DNA of 64,000 nt from Paguma larvata (Eukaryota; Chordata; Mammalia; Carnivora; Viverridae). Positions 30,908 through 43,041 of the stretch are shown here, piece by piece. The notes beneath the pieces were generated by a model. It was not told the origin of the DNA. It did not search any database and worked only from the letters and a program-made list of their open reading frames with translations. The stretch's first letter is position 1, and each line of letters begins with the position of its first letter. The stretch is taken from positions 24,212,247 to 24,276,246 of the forward strand of contig CM057830.1 in assembly GCA_030068075.1 (NCBI GenBank), read 5' to 3'. The translations under genes were made by a program, and so were the position numbers.

Positions 30908-32600
30908 GTGAGCCCAGGGTGACATTTGAGGAGGCGCTGAGCCGGGGCGGGAGCCCGTGGACTTCGGGGCTGGCTGTCGTGACCCCGTCTCGCGCCTCCC
31001 CCGACCCCCGGCCCCAGTCGCGAGGCAGCGGGTGGAGGCCAAGGGCCCCGGAGCGGCACCCGCCGCGCTGGAGCTGCCCTGCGTGGGCCTGGGGGACCTC
31101 GGCCTCGCGACCCCCGCGGCCGAGTTGAGCAGCCCCGGCCTCGGTGGTGGAGCCGGATCACCTACTAATAGGGGGACTCCACCCCCAAAGGGAGCTAGGA
31201 CTTGCCGAGCATCCGTGCAGAGCGGTCCGCCTGTATAGCCAGGGACAGGTGGCCACATTGACCGCTACTGCGGTCTTCCCCAGGAGCATTTGGCCTGCGG
31301 GGCGCAGGACGTCCTTGGATGGGGCAAAAGCTGTGTCACGGCTTTGGTAGCCTAACACGGCGTCCTTTGGAGCAGTAGAACGAATATAGTATTAGCGTGA
31401 TGATGCGTTGTCATCCTCTCCCACAGAAATCGCAGGAGGTGGAATGCCGGCATGGTGGGGTGGGGGGCGGTGCTGAACACATTAGGAAAAAGTCACGCTA
31501 CACTGTTTTTACCGGCGTCTTTATTTAATTCCGAAGACTCGAAAATTTCAGTTCTGATACTTTGCCCGTTACAGATGATTGTTTTCTCCGTGCTTCACAA
31601 CATAAAGTGACAGGAAAATTCTGTTTTTCTTTTTATTTACCATGCATGACAGCAGTTTTATCACAAAGAAGTGCTATTTAAGGGACTCTGCTTATTAATG
31701 TTTTGTGCAATTAAGAAACTTGCTCTTAAAGTGATCTAGCACTGAGTTTAGTGAGATCATTTAAAAGTAATTTAGATAAACGGTCGTTGGTTAAGAACGT
31801 ATGCTTTCAGGGGACGTTTGGCTAACTTGGCAGGTTGATGTAAAGACTGAATGATTATTTAGCTCTGTCTTCATTTATTTACTTCAAATCATATTTTCAA
31901 GCATTATTTTGTATGTATATATGTGTACATACACTATATGTATTCATTGTACGTACAGTATATACATTCTTCCCAGGTTCTGTTTAACTGACCACTTGAC
32001 TAAAAGCTGCATTTGTGCTTTCATTTTGATACTTGTGTCTCTTGTCTAAAGTGAAAAGCTTTCTGACCAATTTTAGTTTGAATCTTATTTAATGACTTAG
32101 CCTGGTTTGAGCTGCCAAGACGTAGTCCTACTGTCTCTTACATTGCTTATCTTTCGATCACCCCCGGCAGGTTTCACTTTGTCCTATTTTCATATAAATG
32201 TTTGTAAAGGAATCCTGAATCATAAGTAAGATAGTCTGCCTCACTGGATTTGATATATAAAATACACAATCATCATTGCCGTCTTCCCAAATTAAGAAAG
32301 ACGATGAAGACGTGTGCTGACCAACTGTGGGTTGATTTTTGAAATCATGTTCAAGAATTGCCCACGCAGGTGCCTGCAGAAGCCAGCCAGGTAGAAGGTG
32401 GAGAGCCAACTGAGGCCAAGGGGACAGCCTAGAGCTGCCAGGCAGCAGCACGAGCTCAGTGTTGCCAGATCTTCAGATTCTTTAAGAAATGCTGATAGTC
32501 GAGTTTGCAGTGAAATCTTGCTATTCTTCAATGTCGGCCAACTACTTCATAAAGCATTGTGGGGGCCAAACTAAACCTGGCCACTGTTCTCAAGTTTATA
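30908..32600 (+). other. GK intron 1, 5' part
   Basis: CpG-rich until about 31170, then ordinary AT-rich DNA with no recognised repeat or gene. Confidence 0.5.
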
Positions 32601-33781
32601 CAGCTTCTACCCTCTGAATATGGGTTAAGTATTTGATTTTTCATTTCATTATTATTATTACATCATTATATTATTCATTTCATTGTTCCTTTCCCTCTAG
32701 GAGCCAGACTTACTGTGCTTCTCTTTCTTTTGGCTCTTCACCCTTGCTGTCCATGTAGCCGGGCAGTCTTCTTTAGCTACTGCAGATTGTTCCTGGTCCC
32801 TCAGATTCTGTTGCCCAAGGGGCATCTTTCTGCGCTGGTGGGGGAAGAATTAATGGACTTCATATTATCACAATCATTTGTTCAGTGTGCAACATGAACA
32901 ACATAAGCCTGCTGGCATTGGGTTTTGTTTACTGGGCTCTTGTATGGCAGGATCTCACTGAGTAAGCAGAGGTGCAAATTCAGAAGATTCCCACCCTGCT
33001 TATAGAGTGATGTATACAAGTCGACCAGTCAAGTTTTCTGCCTCTTGAGAAACAACTGTGAAAGAATGCTTCACCGGTCGATAAAAGACTTAGAGATCAT
33101 GTGTGAAGTAGAACAAAACTTAGGAATGGGTTAACAGTCAACTTCTCCTTCAGTTATAAGGAGAAAGGTTGCTAAACCACTCCCTGCAAAATGCAGATAA
33201 TAGATTTGCTGAATAAGTGCTTCAATCACAAGGTATTTCCCAAGAGTTCTAGTCATTTCGTTCCACGTTGTAATTATGACTCAAAAATAATTGCTTACCT
33301 TCTCAGGGAAGAATACAACGAATAAGAATTGTCATAAGGAAGCTTATAAAGTTAAAGATATTTGAATAATTTCCTGACCATTGTTCATTAGATTTGCATA
33401 TCTCATTCAACTTTAACAAGACCAGTGACTTCTCCTAGCTTTCTTCTTCCTTTTTCTATACTAGCAATGTTAATGTTCTCCCATAACGGACACGAGATTT
33501 CGATGTTCATGCTCTTTCCTCCTAGGGAATTGTCTGCTCCCCTGTTCCCCGATCTGCTTCTTGAAATTCAACTCTACCTCCAAATAGTGCCTCAAATCCC
33601 ATCTCTTAGCAGGTCTTCCTCAAACCCTTAGAATTTCTACTTCTTGCTATAGTACTTTTCTTATACCTCTATTAATAGCTCTTATCACCTGATTTGTATT
33701 ATAATTATATACCTGTACTTCAGAACAGGGACCTCCTTTTAGGTCTTGTTGGTCTCTGTTCCTTAAAACATCTTGGTCCAG
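32601..33781 (+). other. GK intron 1, L2-like patch
   Basis: Around 33555-33775, TCTTCCTCAAACCC through AACAGGGACCTCCTTTTAGG resembles the L2 3' region. Otherwise unclassified. Confidence 0.4.
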
Positions 33782-33967
33782 GGCACTGGGGTGGCTCAGT
33801 CGGTTACGCGGCCGACTCTTGACTTCGGCCCAGGTCGCACGGTTTGTGAGTTGGAGCCCCGCATCCGGCTCGAGGGTAACGGCGTGGAGTCCGCTTGGGA
33901 TTCTGTCTCCCTCTCTCTCTGCCCTTCCCCTGCTTGTTCTCTCTCTCTCTCTCAAAATAAATAAAAA
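33782..33967 (+). repeat. CAN-type SINE, plus strand, GK intron 1
   Basis: TGGGGTGGCTCAGTCGGTTA head, CT-rich block, AAATAAATAAAAATAAAA tail. Near-identical flanks around ATCTTGGTCC. Confidence 0.93.
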
Positions 33968-33970
33968 TAA

Positions 33971-35079
33971 AATCTTGGTCCCCACAACAAATGAACATAT
34001 GTTTTGTCAACAGGGAGCACTTTATATGTATTGATTGAATAGATTTTTATTTCTCTAAGTGGGTCAACTGAATTTTGATTCTGGTTAGCTTTTTTACCTT
34101 GTCAAAAAAAATCTTAAAAACTTCCTGACTTGGGTGTGTTCGATTACTTAATTTCTTCTCTTTTAGTAGACACTTTGCAAACATGTTCATTTCTTTGTCT
34201 AGTTGCCAAAGAGTTCACCCTGGGACCCTACGCGAATGCTTGTCCTACAGGAAAGAGTTCGTACTCCTGTCTGATAGGAAAGTGAACTGGGGTTGGCACA
34301 CGATTACTCAGTTTACAGAATAGGAACTTCTTGGAAAGAGAGTCAGTGTGACAGGTTTTAAGGAGGGGCCATTTCTTTAGAAGACCAAAGTCTCAGCTTA
34401 AACAGTCAACTTCCCTCTTTATTTGGTAACTTTGTTTTTCCCCATTCAGGCAAAGGCTTGGAATGCGTTATGACTTGAAATGGGTCGGATGCCATAGTGG
34501 AGGATTTTTCCAGTTTTATCTCATTTAATGCACATAACAACCTCGATATAGGTAGTATTGTTAAGCTCCTTTCCACAGGTGATTGGACCGTGCCGAGGAC
34601 TGTGCCCAAGGTCCCAGGGTAGCTGGGGAAACTAGGATTCAAGGCCAGGTCTGTTGTACTCAGAAGCCTGCCTTAAATTGTGCCCATGGCTCCCCAGCTG
34701 CCTGGAGCCCTGTGAAGGGACGAGGAGAGGCTGCGGAAGGCCGCTTACCCACTTCTCAGGTGTCACTTCTGATTATAATCACAGATGAATCTTCACCAAG
34801 GAAAACATGCGCACACACTGGTTTCGCAATATGTAAAAAAAAAAAAATGTTGCCTTTGAATAAGTGCTGCTGGTTTGATCGCCCTGTGACTGGGCTGGGC
34901 TCAGGTGTAGTCACCGTGGATAATGGTTTCGCAACCACTGTGCTCCCATAGCACCTCCAAAGAATGACTAGAATTGTAGTTCGGTGCTTGTTTTGGCAGG
35001 AAGCATCTCCTTGCGCCCAGCAGCCTCATCCTTAGAGATCTCATAAGGCTTAGGGACGGATTTCCGCTTTCTTCTTTTC
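33971..35079 (+). other. GK intron 1, MIR-like patch
   Basis: Near 34510-34670, CATTTAATGCACATAACAAC and GGAAACTAGGATTCAAGGCC resemble MIR. No gene signal. Confidence 0.4.
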
Positions 35080-35365
35080 TTTCATTTGTTTATTCCACAC
35101 CTATTTATTAAGCACCCATTAGGGGCCAGGGACTATGAGGCCACTATTGTGATAACTATGGCTGTGTTTCCTTTGTGTTTTCTTCTTTTCCACCCAGTTG
35201 GCTTATTTTCTTGCCCGTCACCTTACACAGATGGCAAGAAGACGGTCCCCTCACGGGGCTGCCGCCCTCTCTTGTCACTCACAAGCATTGAGTGTGAAGA
35301 GCTCTCCCTCCCCAAAGCCTAACACAGCGTCTGGCATGTGGTAGGCGCTCGTTACGTGACTAGAT
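35080..35365 (+). repeat. L2-like fragment
   Basis: ACACCTATTTATTAAGCACC at the left and AGCGTCTGGCATGTGGTAGG, CGCTCGTTAC at the right are the usual L2 end blocks in order. Confidence 0.55.
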
Positions 35366-36049
35366 ACCTGAGCCCTTCAGATGTGTTGACTAGAACTCTG
35401 GGATTGGAACACTAGGAAGGTTGATTCGTGGAGTCTTGGAAAAAGTCTTAAGTTGGTAACTATCGCCGTATTCGATATATGCTATTTAATATGGTTTCGT
35501 TTTTTTTTTTTTTAAATATAATGCCCATTGCCATGTTTTCCTTCTGTGACTTGTTGGAAGATGCCGTTTTGCCTGTTGTGGTCAGGCTCGCAATGTATTT
35601 GTAGCTGGTGCTTTTATTTTAGGTCATTCAAATTTATATAGTATTCTAGAGCTCTGGAGAGGGAGTTCTCATTCCTGAAAAATGTTTTCTCACGGAGTAA
35701 AGCCGAGTGTGGTGTAGAAGTGTAGGCCAGCGGGGAAGTCACGTGGCGGGGGGGGGAAATGAACGTGCATGTTTCTGATGGGCCGGCCGAATTAGAGGAT
35801 GCGCAAGCAAGGGTAAGCGAGTTCATCCTGGGACCCTAAGGGGCAGTTCCTGAGGGCAGTGTGTGGTCTCTCTCCCGTTCTCCTTCTTCTAAGACAGAGA
35901 AGGCATGCAATTGTTTCGGAAAGCCCTTACATATTAAAAAAAACCATAATTTCCTTTGTTTCTTCAGTTTCTAAACTGTCCCTCTCCTCCAGAGCTGGAA
36001 TCGAGTTATGAATTAGGCTTCGTGGTGAATATAGAGGTGGTGGCTTCTC
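35366..36049 (+). other. GK intron 1, nothing recognised
   Basis: Contains a T13 tract near 35500 and a G9 tract near 35748; no gene signal. Confidence 0.4.
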
Positions 36050-36205
36050 GTTCTGCCACTAGCAGGTAATAGTAGTAGTAGCAGCCCTGATAATAATCAT
36101 GATCATAATCATAAACGTCATAAGTAACAGTAGTAGTGGCAGAAGTCACAGTGGTAACATTCTTGGGGTATATGCTATGTGCCTACACTGTGCTAAATTC
36201 CTTTA
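36050..36205 (-). repeat. MIR-like fragment with TAG/TAA triplets
   Basis: Degenerate (TAG)n/(ATA)n blocks followed by TATGCTATGTGCCTACACTG, a MIR/L2-like 3' motif. The same layout recurs at 36490-36690. Confidence 0.4.
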
Positions 36206-36209
36206 ATTG

Positions 36210-36401
36210 TCTTTATTTTTATTCTTTTGAGAGAGAGAGCCAGCAGGGAGGAGGAGCTGAGGGAAAGAGAAAGAATCCCAAGCAGACTCCACACTCAGCA
36301 AAGAGCCCAATGTGGGGCTCGATCCCACAACCCTGGGATCCTGATCTGAGCTGAAATCAAGAGTCAGACGCCCAACTGACTGAGCCGCCCCCAGGCGCCA
36401 C
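36210..36401 (-). repeat. CAN-type SINE, minus strand
   Basis: TTTATTCTTTTGAGAGAGAG left end, GGGGCTCGATCCCACAACC, terminal GAGCCGCCCCCAGGCGCC. Flanks GCTAAATTCCT and GCTAATTTCCT form an imperfect TSD. Confidence 0.93.
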
Positions 36402-36489
36402 GCTAATTTCCTACATTCACTTCTTTTTTCGGTTTGTAACTGCCCTCACCGCAAAACAGAATCTGGAACAGATGCGTGATTTGGGCTTA

Positions 36490-36740
36490 GAGAGATGAAT
36501 ATAGTACCAGTAGCTTTGAATCCTAACTCTCACTGGCCAGTTGTGCCGGTGGCTGGTGGTAGTAGTAACCGTAATAAAAATAGCAGTCATAGCAGTGACG
36601 GCAGTGGTCACACCTTTGGAACACATACTGTGTGCCTGCCCTGTGGGAAATACTTCCCATCAATTGTTTTATTTAATCCTTTTCTAGATGGAGAGGTTGA
36701 GGTTCAGAAAAGTTAAAGTCAAACAGCCGACACGGGCAGG
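36490..36740 (-). repeat. second MIR-like fragment with triplets
   Basis: TAGTAGTAACCGTAATAAAA then ACACATACTGTGTGCCTGCC and GATGGAGAGGTTGAGGTTC follow MIR spacing; parallels 36050-36205. Confidence 0.45.
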
Positions 36741-36888
36741 ACCGGAGCTCGACCCCCACCCCCAGCTCTGTGCTTCCCAGGCCTGTGCTTTTTGACTCCA
36801 TGTTACACCAAGCATCACCTTCTCATCTGCCTTTCTGGCCAGCACAGAATTCTGAGAACCGAGCTCTTCCTCTGTTTTTTAGAAAGAG

Positions 36889-37110
36889 GTTTTTTTTTTA
36901 ATGTTTATTTATTTACTTATTTATTTTCGAGAGAGAGAGAGAGAGCAAGCGAGTGAGCCTGCACAAGCCCGGGAGGGGCAGAAGCAGGCTCCAGGCTCCA
37001 AGCTGTCAGCACGGACCGACACAAGGCTCGAGCCCACGAACGGGGAGATATGACCTGAGCCGAAACCCGACGCTCAACCGCTCAACAGACTGAGCCACCC
37101 AGGCGCCCCT
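36889..37110 (-). repeat. CAN-type SINE, minus strand
   Basis: TTTTTTTTTTAATGTTTATT tail, GA-rich block, GGCTCGAGCCCACGAAC, terminal GAGCCACCCAGGCGCCCC. Confidence 0.95.
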
Positions 37111-37114
37111 CTCT

Positions 37115-37390
37115 CTCTTTTTTTTAATTCAAATATAACTGACATGTAACATAGTACAAGTTTAAGACGTACCCAGGGTTGTCTGATACATTTACGTATT
37201 GTAATGCGATTACCCCTGGTAGCATCAACACCTCTTCCACGTCTCATAAATATCATTTCTTTTTTGTGGTGGGAACAATTAAGATCTCGGCTCTTGGCAA
37301 CTTTGCTGTTGAAAATGCATTCTCGTTGGCCGGAGTCACTATGCTGTGCCTTAGATCTCCAGAACTTTTTTATCTGCTAGTTCCAAGTTT
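37115..37390 (-). repeat. old L1 3' UTR-like fragment
   Basis: TTCAAATATAACTGACATGT, TAACATAGTACAAGTTTAAG, and GCGATTACCCCTGGTAGCA resemble inverted L1M 3' UTR sequence. Diverged. Confidence 0.5.
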
Positions 37391-38455
37391 GTAACGTGGA
37401 CAGATCGCTTTCTTTAAGCTTGAGACCTCAAATATAAGAAATGGCCCGCTGGACACCTGTACGTATGTGCCCCAGTAACACCGCAAGCAACGTGTGATCG
37501 GAAATGAACTTTGCAGTCTCTTTAACTCCCTTCTGGGCCACCACTGCTGTTCCTGCCCTATCCTTTGTCTGGTAAACACTGCCTCGGCTAGCCTGTCCCC
37601 TGTCATCTGTGAGCGGGCCTCCTTTTTCTTTACTCGTCCCCATCCAAGCCCTTGTTTAATTGCTTATATCCTCATTAAATCTCTCTCGGCAGCGTACTTC
37701 ATTTCTTTCAGTCCCCACTGCCGCTGGCCCTCGGACTGGAGCCCTCACTTGACTCCCCCCTACCCCCGAGACCCCTGGATTCCCGGGATCCCCACAGACA
37801 CCTGGCGGCTGCTCTCCCCGCCTCAGCCTGTCCTCCCCTCAACTTCCCACACCTCACGCACTCCCTTCTAGTCAACCTGAAGTCTCGGTCTAGAAGTGAC
37901 CTCTTCTGAAAGCCCCTCTTAGACCCCCACAAGTCTAAGTTCGATGGCCTTTCTCCTTTTATGCCCTAAAACTTTGTATTTGCTGCCACTCGATGGAGGA
38001 TTAAAAAAAATTAAGTAGTATTAGCTCGATTTTGTATCGGCAAAGCACTGAATTAGCGTTTAGAAAACCCAGAGTTGAGCCCTGTTTGTCGGTATTCTCC
38101 AACTTCTTTGTGAAGATGAGAGCATTATATTAGGGCCACGGGTTTCGGGTTGTGTTGTGTTGTGGTGCGTTTTTTGCTCCATTGTTAAGCTCTTTCTGGA
38201 TAGGTCCAAATCTGGAAGCTGGAGATGATAAAATGTGAAATCTAAGGTAGGGCGTGGCCCAGAGGCTCGGCAGGAGCTCCTGGGGCCTCCTGCCCAGCTT
38301 CAGAAAGCCCCAGGATGCAAGAAGCACATTTTGGAAAGGCTGGCCCATGGGACCGCGAGGATCTCCCCAGTAACCATAGACTCTTTGCGCCTTCAAGTAG
38401 TCCTAATTAAATTTTCTTAAGGAGAGCCTTCAGTTTCGTCTTGTTCACCTGAAGT
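37391..38455 (+). other. GK intron 1, unclassified
   Basis: Possible L2-like words near 37490-37960 (CTGAAAGCCCCTCTTAGAC); no gene recognised. Confidence 0.35.
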
Positions 38456-38457
38456 TT

Positions 38458-38650
38458 TTTTTTGTTTGTTTATTTTTGAAAGAGAGAGGACATGAGCAGG
38501 GGAGGGGCAGAGAGAGAGAGAAGGAGACAGAGAATCCCATGTAGGCTCTGAGCTGTCAGCAAAGAGCCCAGTGCGGGGCTTGAACCCACGAACCACGAGA
38601 TCATGACTTGAGCTGAAGACGCTCAACCGACTCAGTCACCCAGGCGCCCC
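38458..38650 (-). repeat. CAN-type SINE, minus strand
   Basis: TTTGTTTGTTTATTTTTGAA left end, terminal CAGTCACCCAGGCGCCCC, flanks CACCTGAAGTTTT and CATCTGAAGTTTT. Confidence 0.95.
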
Positions 38651-39010
38651 TGTGCATCTGAAGTTTTAACCTACTTTTAAATTAGGCGAATTTCAAATTT
38701 GAAAGGGGAGGAAAACAGGCGAGGAGCATCTGTAATTCTGGGATCTTTCTCTTTTGCCATCTAATGAGTTTTAAACAAATGATCATGCTTGACCTTTTAT
38801 CAAACTATATAGCCACTGCCATGTTTAGTTGACAGTGGCTTTTGAAATCTACTGGAACAGATCAGACGAGCATTCTGGCTCCTGGGCCTTGTGTTCTCTT
38901 ACAGAGTTAGTAGCCCTCCAGGCAGAAAGTATTGTGGAAACATCATTAGCCTTCTTTGTACATTTGTCCATCTGCATTCAAATGGACAGTCATTAAAATT
39001 CTTCACATGA
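38651..39010 (+). other. GK intron 1, nothing recognised
   Basis: No repeats or gene signals identified. Confidence 0.4.
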
Positions 39011-39196
39011 GGGGCACCTGGGTGGCTCAGTTGGTTAAGTGTCAGACTTTGGCTCAGGTCACGATTTCATAGTTCATGGGTTTTGAGCCCCACATCGGGC
39101 TCTCTGTTGACCGTTCAGAGCCTGGAGCCGGCTTTAGAGTCTGTGTCTCCCTTTCTCTCTCAAAAATGAATAGATGTTAAAAAAAATTGTTTTTAA
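39011..39196 (+). repeat. CAN-type SINE, plus strand
   Basis: GGGGCACCTGGGTGGCTCAG head and A-rich tail; flanks end in CTTCACATGA at both sides (39001-39010 and 39201-39210). Confidence 0.95.
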
Positions 39197-39249
39197 AAAC
39201 TCTTCACATGAACCTAGATGTCTGAGAAAAACAGCACTCCAGAACTTGA

Positions 39250-39555
39250 CTGTCCCTGTCCAGTAGCCACCAGCAACCCGAGGCTGCTGATCACTTTCAG
39301 TGTGGTTAGTCCAAATTGAGATGGCCCATAAGCATAAAATATACCAGATTTCAGAGGCTTCTAAAAAAAACCAACAGATCTCCTTAATAGTTTTTTATTG
39401 CTCACATGTCAGAATGCTAATTTTTTAGATATATTGACTTACATCCAATGTCATTAAAATTAATTTCACCTGCCTCTTTTTACTGTTTTGTCTTCAAAAA
39501 ATTTTAAATTCCGTAAGTGGTTCGTATCATATTTCTGTTGGACAGTGCAACGCTA
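39250..39555 (-). repeat. short DNA-transposon-like repeat
   Basis: CCAGTAGCCACCAGCAACC at the left, GTGGTTAGTCCAAATTGAGA in the body, TTAATTTCACCTGCCTCTTT and TTTCTGTTGGACAGTGCAAC at the right match a familiar non-autonomous mammalian repeat. I do not assign a family name. Confidence 0.5.
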
Positions 39556-41165
39556 AGAAAGTTGAAGATTCTACAAATATTCAACCTAGAAATCGACCCA
39601 CAAACTTGGAAGTGTTGCACAGGGTCAGGTCCGAAACACCTAAAGGTGGTGTCCGTGTTCCGCACGGTTTCAGAGCTCCGAAGAATTAGGGAAGGCGGGG
39701 CTCCATCCTGTTATGTCCGAATGCTGGGTAATCACCAGCGTCACGGTCTAATAAGCCAAATAGAATTTACCAAAATTCTCCCCTTTTCTCTGCCTCTTCC
39801 AAAGGTCTACAAATCCATCATTCGTGTGAGGGCCCCGAAGTTAGCCTAGTTAAAACTAGTAGGGGTTGGAACAAGGATTTTACTCCCTTCAGAGCCCCAT
39901 AGGTCTGCTGTTGAGGTCTTTATGAATCCAGCCAACCAAAAGGGACACCTTGTCTCTTAACCTCAAATTCTTTGGAGGGAGGGATTTGCGAGTAGTCCTT
40001 GGGAGCAGTAGTACTATGAATAAAAATAATACAAATGTGGTTTCCTGTTAGAGTTTTTCCGCTGCATAACCAGTTCTCATTTGATTTTGATAATTTTCTC
40101 CTAGTAAGTACGTGACGGACCGTAATGTTTCAGACGCTCAACAAATATTTCTTGAGTGTCACCCTGATGGCAGGCACTATTCTAGGCCCTGGAGATATTC
40201 CAGCAAATAAAACAGTACAAAGGGAGTGAATACCTCAGAGGTAGACCCTAGCGCTAAGTTGTGAGTCAGAGCGGTATCATTTATGGTTCTGTGACATGCC
40301 TGTTATTTATGACGTGTCAAGTTAACCTTTGGCTTATATTTTATCTCCTCACAGGACTTGAGAATATATTCCTTTTTGCTTTCATTATATTTTTCATTTC
40401 CTCCCCCAAAGAGAGGTAGCGTGGCGGGCAGAGAGGGCAGCAGCGACTCACGGTGTTTTCTCTTCTCACTTTCCCTTTCTTAGGCTGCAGGGAGCGGGTA
40501 AGTTTCTCCCACAGGAAACCTAGGCATGGAAACACTTACCTAATTGGATATAACTTCACTGCTGTAATTACAGTGATTTCGGAAGTTGAGTTTAATTAAA
40601 ATAGGAATCCTTACTCTGAAAGACTAAGTACTTCGGTACTCAAGTAGAGATACGTGCAGGTGAAAATATATGTGAGAAAAGATTATCGAGTGTTTTTTAA
40701 GTATTGTTTCTCTCGTATTAAACTTGTGGAGGATCGTATAGCACTTCTTTGGGAGCTTTGATCCATCGGTTTTCATCGTTTGTACCGAGGGTCAACCATT
40801 CACGGCAAGTATGTCCAGAGGGCACTCAGCCCGGTGGATGCTGGGATACACCTCTCCCCCTGTTGGTACGGCTGTTTACCTTTATAAGAGCTAGATGCAT
40901 TGGGACGCTTCCCTCCAAAGGAACCACAGCGTCCTTGCCTGCCTGGCTATCTACGACTCCTTGTGTCCCCACGTCCTAGATGGAAGCAGAACGGAAGCGT
41001 GTACCACCACCATCAGCGTTTTGCCGGCTCTCTTTTATTCTTGGTTTTCCCGTTCTCTTTTGAGATCCGTACTATTCATTGGTCGATGTGTGAAATTTCC
41101 TGTATCTGGAGCCAGTTTTGCTCTCTACCTGCCTTTTCACCCTGACATTGCAATATGTTTTTCAG
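39556..41165 (+). other. GK intron 1, 3' part
   Basis: An L2-like block at about 40130-40260 (TCAACAAATATTTCTTGAGT, AGGCACTATTCTAGGCCCTG). Open frames at 39517-39849 and 40749-41188 lack splice or domain support. Ends in the exon 2 polypyrimidine and AG (GTTTTTCAG). Confidence 0.45.
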
Positions 41166-41239
41166 GTCTTCAATTCAAAAACAGCTGAACTACTTAGTCA
41201 TCATCAAGTGGAAATAAAACAAGAGTTTCCAAGAGAAGG
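41166..41239 (+). CDS. GK: glycerol kinase, coding exon 2
   Basis: This 74-base exon encodes residues 27-50 and two bases of Gly51. The peptide begins [18 protein letters not shown] and ends in Phe-Pro-Arg-Glu-Gly, the early beta-strand region of the FGGY N-domain that follows the phosphate loop. The acceptor is TTTTTCAG at 41158-41165, and the donor GTATGT starts at 41240. The phase (0 in, 2 out) fits exons 1 and 3. I see no substitution relative to human GK from memory. Confidence 0.97.
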
Positions 41240-41684
41240 GTATGTTTCCTGATTTCATATGTCAAAGATACCTCATGTTTATGACTCTACCTCGCCTTGA
41301 CTGTCCTTTGGCTTTGTAAAGATAACTTGACCAAACCCCTCCCGAGGAGATTGGAGGGATAGGTTTCAGTCAAGGAAAAAAAAAAAAATACCTTGGCGGC
41401 TCAGCAAAAACAGGCAAGGAAGGGATAATAAAGTAGTAGGGCAAAGAAGTATTAAATATCAGAAAGTCCACATTGACCTTAAGTTCCTTTAGTTCTTTGT
41501 CTGCATCATTGCCAAATCACTGCTTTGCTGATGGGAGTAAAAGGGCTTTTTCCTTAAGTAAAGATACCTGTTTTTTAAAAAAGCATTCACATATCTTATC
41601 AGTTAACAACCGCAGTCCTCCTTCTTGGGAATAACGTGCAGATGTGTAGTTGTGATTAAATAGAATGTTAAGTACGTTCTTGAA
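41240..41684 (+). other. GK intron 2, 5' part
   Basis: Unclassified; no gene or clear repeat. Confidence 0.4.
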
Positions 41685-42235
41685 ATTTTAATGATGTTTA
41701 TGCTACAACTGCTCGGAAAACCTGCGTGGCAGTGTCTTCTGAGATCAGCCGTGTGTCTGTAGCCTTGCACTCTGAGGAACCTATCCAAGAGAATTGAAAG
41801 CGTATGGCTATACAAAGACATACATGAGTGTTTATAGCAGCTTTATTCATAATAGCCTGAACTGGAAACAACCCAAATGTCTGTCATCAGTAGAATGAGC
41901 AACAGTGAAATACCATTCAGCAATTTTTAAAAAGTGAACTGATGCGTGCAACAACATGGTTGAGTCTTACGAATGTCATGAAAAGCGCAAGAAGCTGGAC
42001 GCCACGGAGCACATGTACGTGGCTGTGTCTGAAATTTAAGATGATAGGAATCAAACACTGGTTGCCTGTGGAGTATGTGACGGACTTGAAAGAGGCTCAA
42101 AAGAACTCTCAGGAGTGATAGAAATATTTTATATCTCGACCGGGGAATTGGTTAGACGGGCACATGTATTTGTTAAAACTCAAACAGATTGCACACTTTT
42201 GATCTGTTTATTTTACTTTAAAGTTTAATTCAATT
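41685..42235 (+). repeat. old L1 3' fragment, GK intron 2
   Basis: CTATCCAAGAGAATTGAAAG, TTATAGCAGCTTTATTCATA, CTGGAAACAACCCAAATGTC and AACTGATGCGTGCAACAACA occur in the usual L1M order. Non-coding. Confidence 0.7.
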
Positions 42236-43041
42236 TAAGAAAGAGAAAAACCGATGTCTTACCAAATTTTAGTGTTTTCTTTCCATGAAAAATGTTCTTC
42301 ATTTTAGAGAATTTCTTTACCCGTAAAAGATACTGATATGGGGCCAGCATTAGAGTGACTGTCCACGGGCCTGCTCCCTGTACAGTTTGGAGAGAGAGAG
42401 AGCACCTGGCTGGGTCTTGGAGGGACAGAAATTAGAAATATGTGGAAGGAACTTAGGTTTTTAGAAAAAGAATTTAGAAACCGAACTCAAAGCTCAGGAA
42501 AGCCAGGCAGGCTGGAAGAAGGCAAAGAAGAAAGGCTTTTGGAATTCCCTTGTACTTCCAGATTGTAAGGTAGGAGGTTTTAAACTTGGGCCCTTTCTAC
42601 TCGTGGTTTTCCTCAATTGCCATTTGTTTCTCCCACATTTCTCTTCCTTGTCATTTATTATGTGCCTTTCATCTTTCTGAGGGCCTTGTACCTTACCAAG
42701 ATGGCACCAGGATTGGGTCTGAAAACTGGAATCGATCACTTGTCTACATGAAATAATCACTGGAAGAAATTTAAATTTTTTCCCTAAACCTTAACAAAAT
42801 ATTTTGGGAGAAAATGGCAAAAGACATTAGTACACTTATTTGACTTTTCAGAATTCCTTTTGCTTCATAAGTAAATAAGTACATACACAAATAAATAAGT
42901 AAATAAGTAGTTAAATCCACCCATCCATCCCAAGAATAATACATCTCTCTATCTACCTATCTATCTGTCTATATCTCAGTCTGCTTAGAAATAGCTAGTG
43001 ACTAGTGAAACATGCAGATAGTTTATCAAAACTCATTAAAG
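42236..43041 (+). other. GK intron 2, simple-repeat region
   Basis: Includes interspersed AAATAAGT/AATAAATA units (about 42868-42915) and a (CTAT)n run (about 42948-42975). No gene. Confidence 0.55.

Larger units (their letters stand above)
30150..31170. promoter_or_regulatory. GK: CpG island and promoter of GK
   Basis: Roughly 1 kb of GC-rich, CpG-dense DNA spans the presumed transcription start, the 5' UTR, exon 1 and the start of intron 1. No TATA box lies at a fitting distance from the start codon; instead there are GC boxes, an inverted CCAAT box, a CRE-like site and an E-box, which is usual for a dispersed housekeeping-type promoter. The large open frames on both strands here (for example 30529-31161 minus) come from the scarcity of AT-rich stop codons. 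The exact start site cannot be read. Confidence 0.88.

Noticed and set aside
30568..31128. 186-codon plus-strand open frame overlapping GK exon 1
   Set aside because: Wrong frame relative to the GK start codon and a product of GC richness.
30529..31161. 210-codon minus-strand open frame over the GK promoter and exon 1
   Set aside because: It lies wholly within the CpG island, where stop codons are rare. Its peptide is Arg/Pro/Gly/Ala-rich without a domain, and GK exon 1 on the plus strand explains the conserved part.
32690..32900. Exon-like CTCTAG acceptor followed by an open frame near 32702
   Set aside because: No donor with consistent phase and the peptide is Leu/Cys-rich without similarity to GK; treated as chance.
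39517..39849. 110-codon plus-strand open frame in intron 1
   Set aside because: It begins inside a DNA-transposon-like repeat, and the rest lacks splice sites or recognisable motifs.
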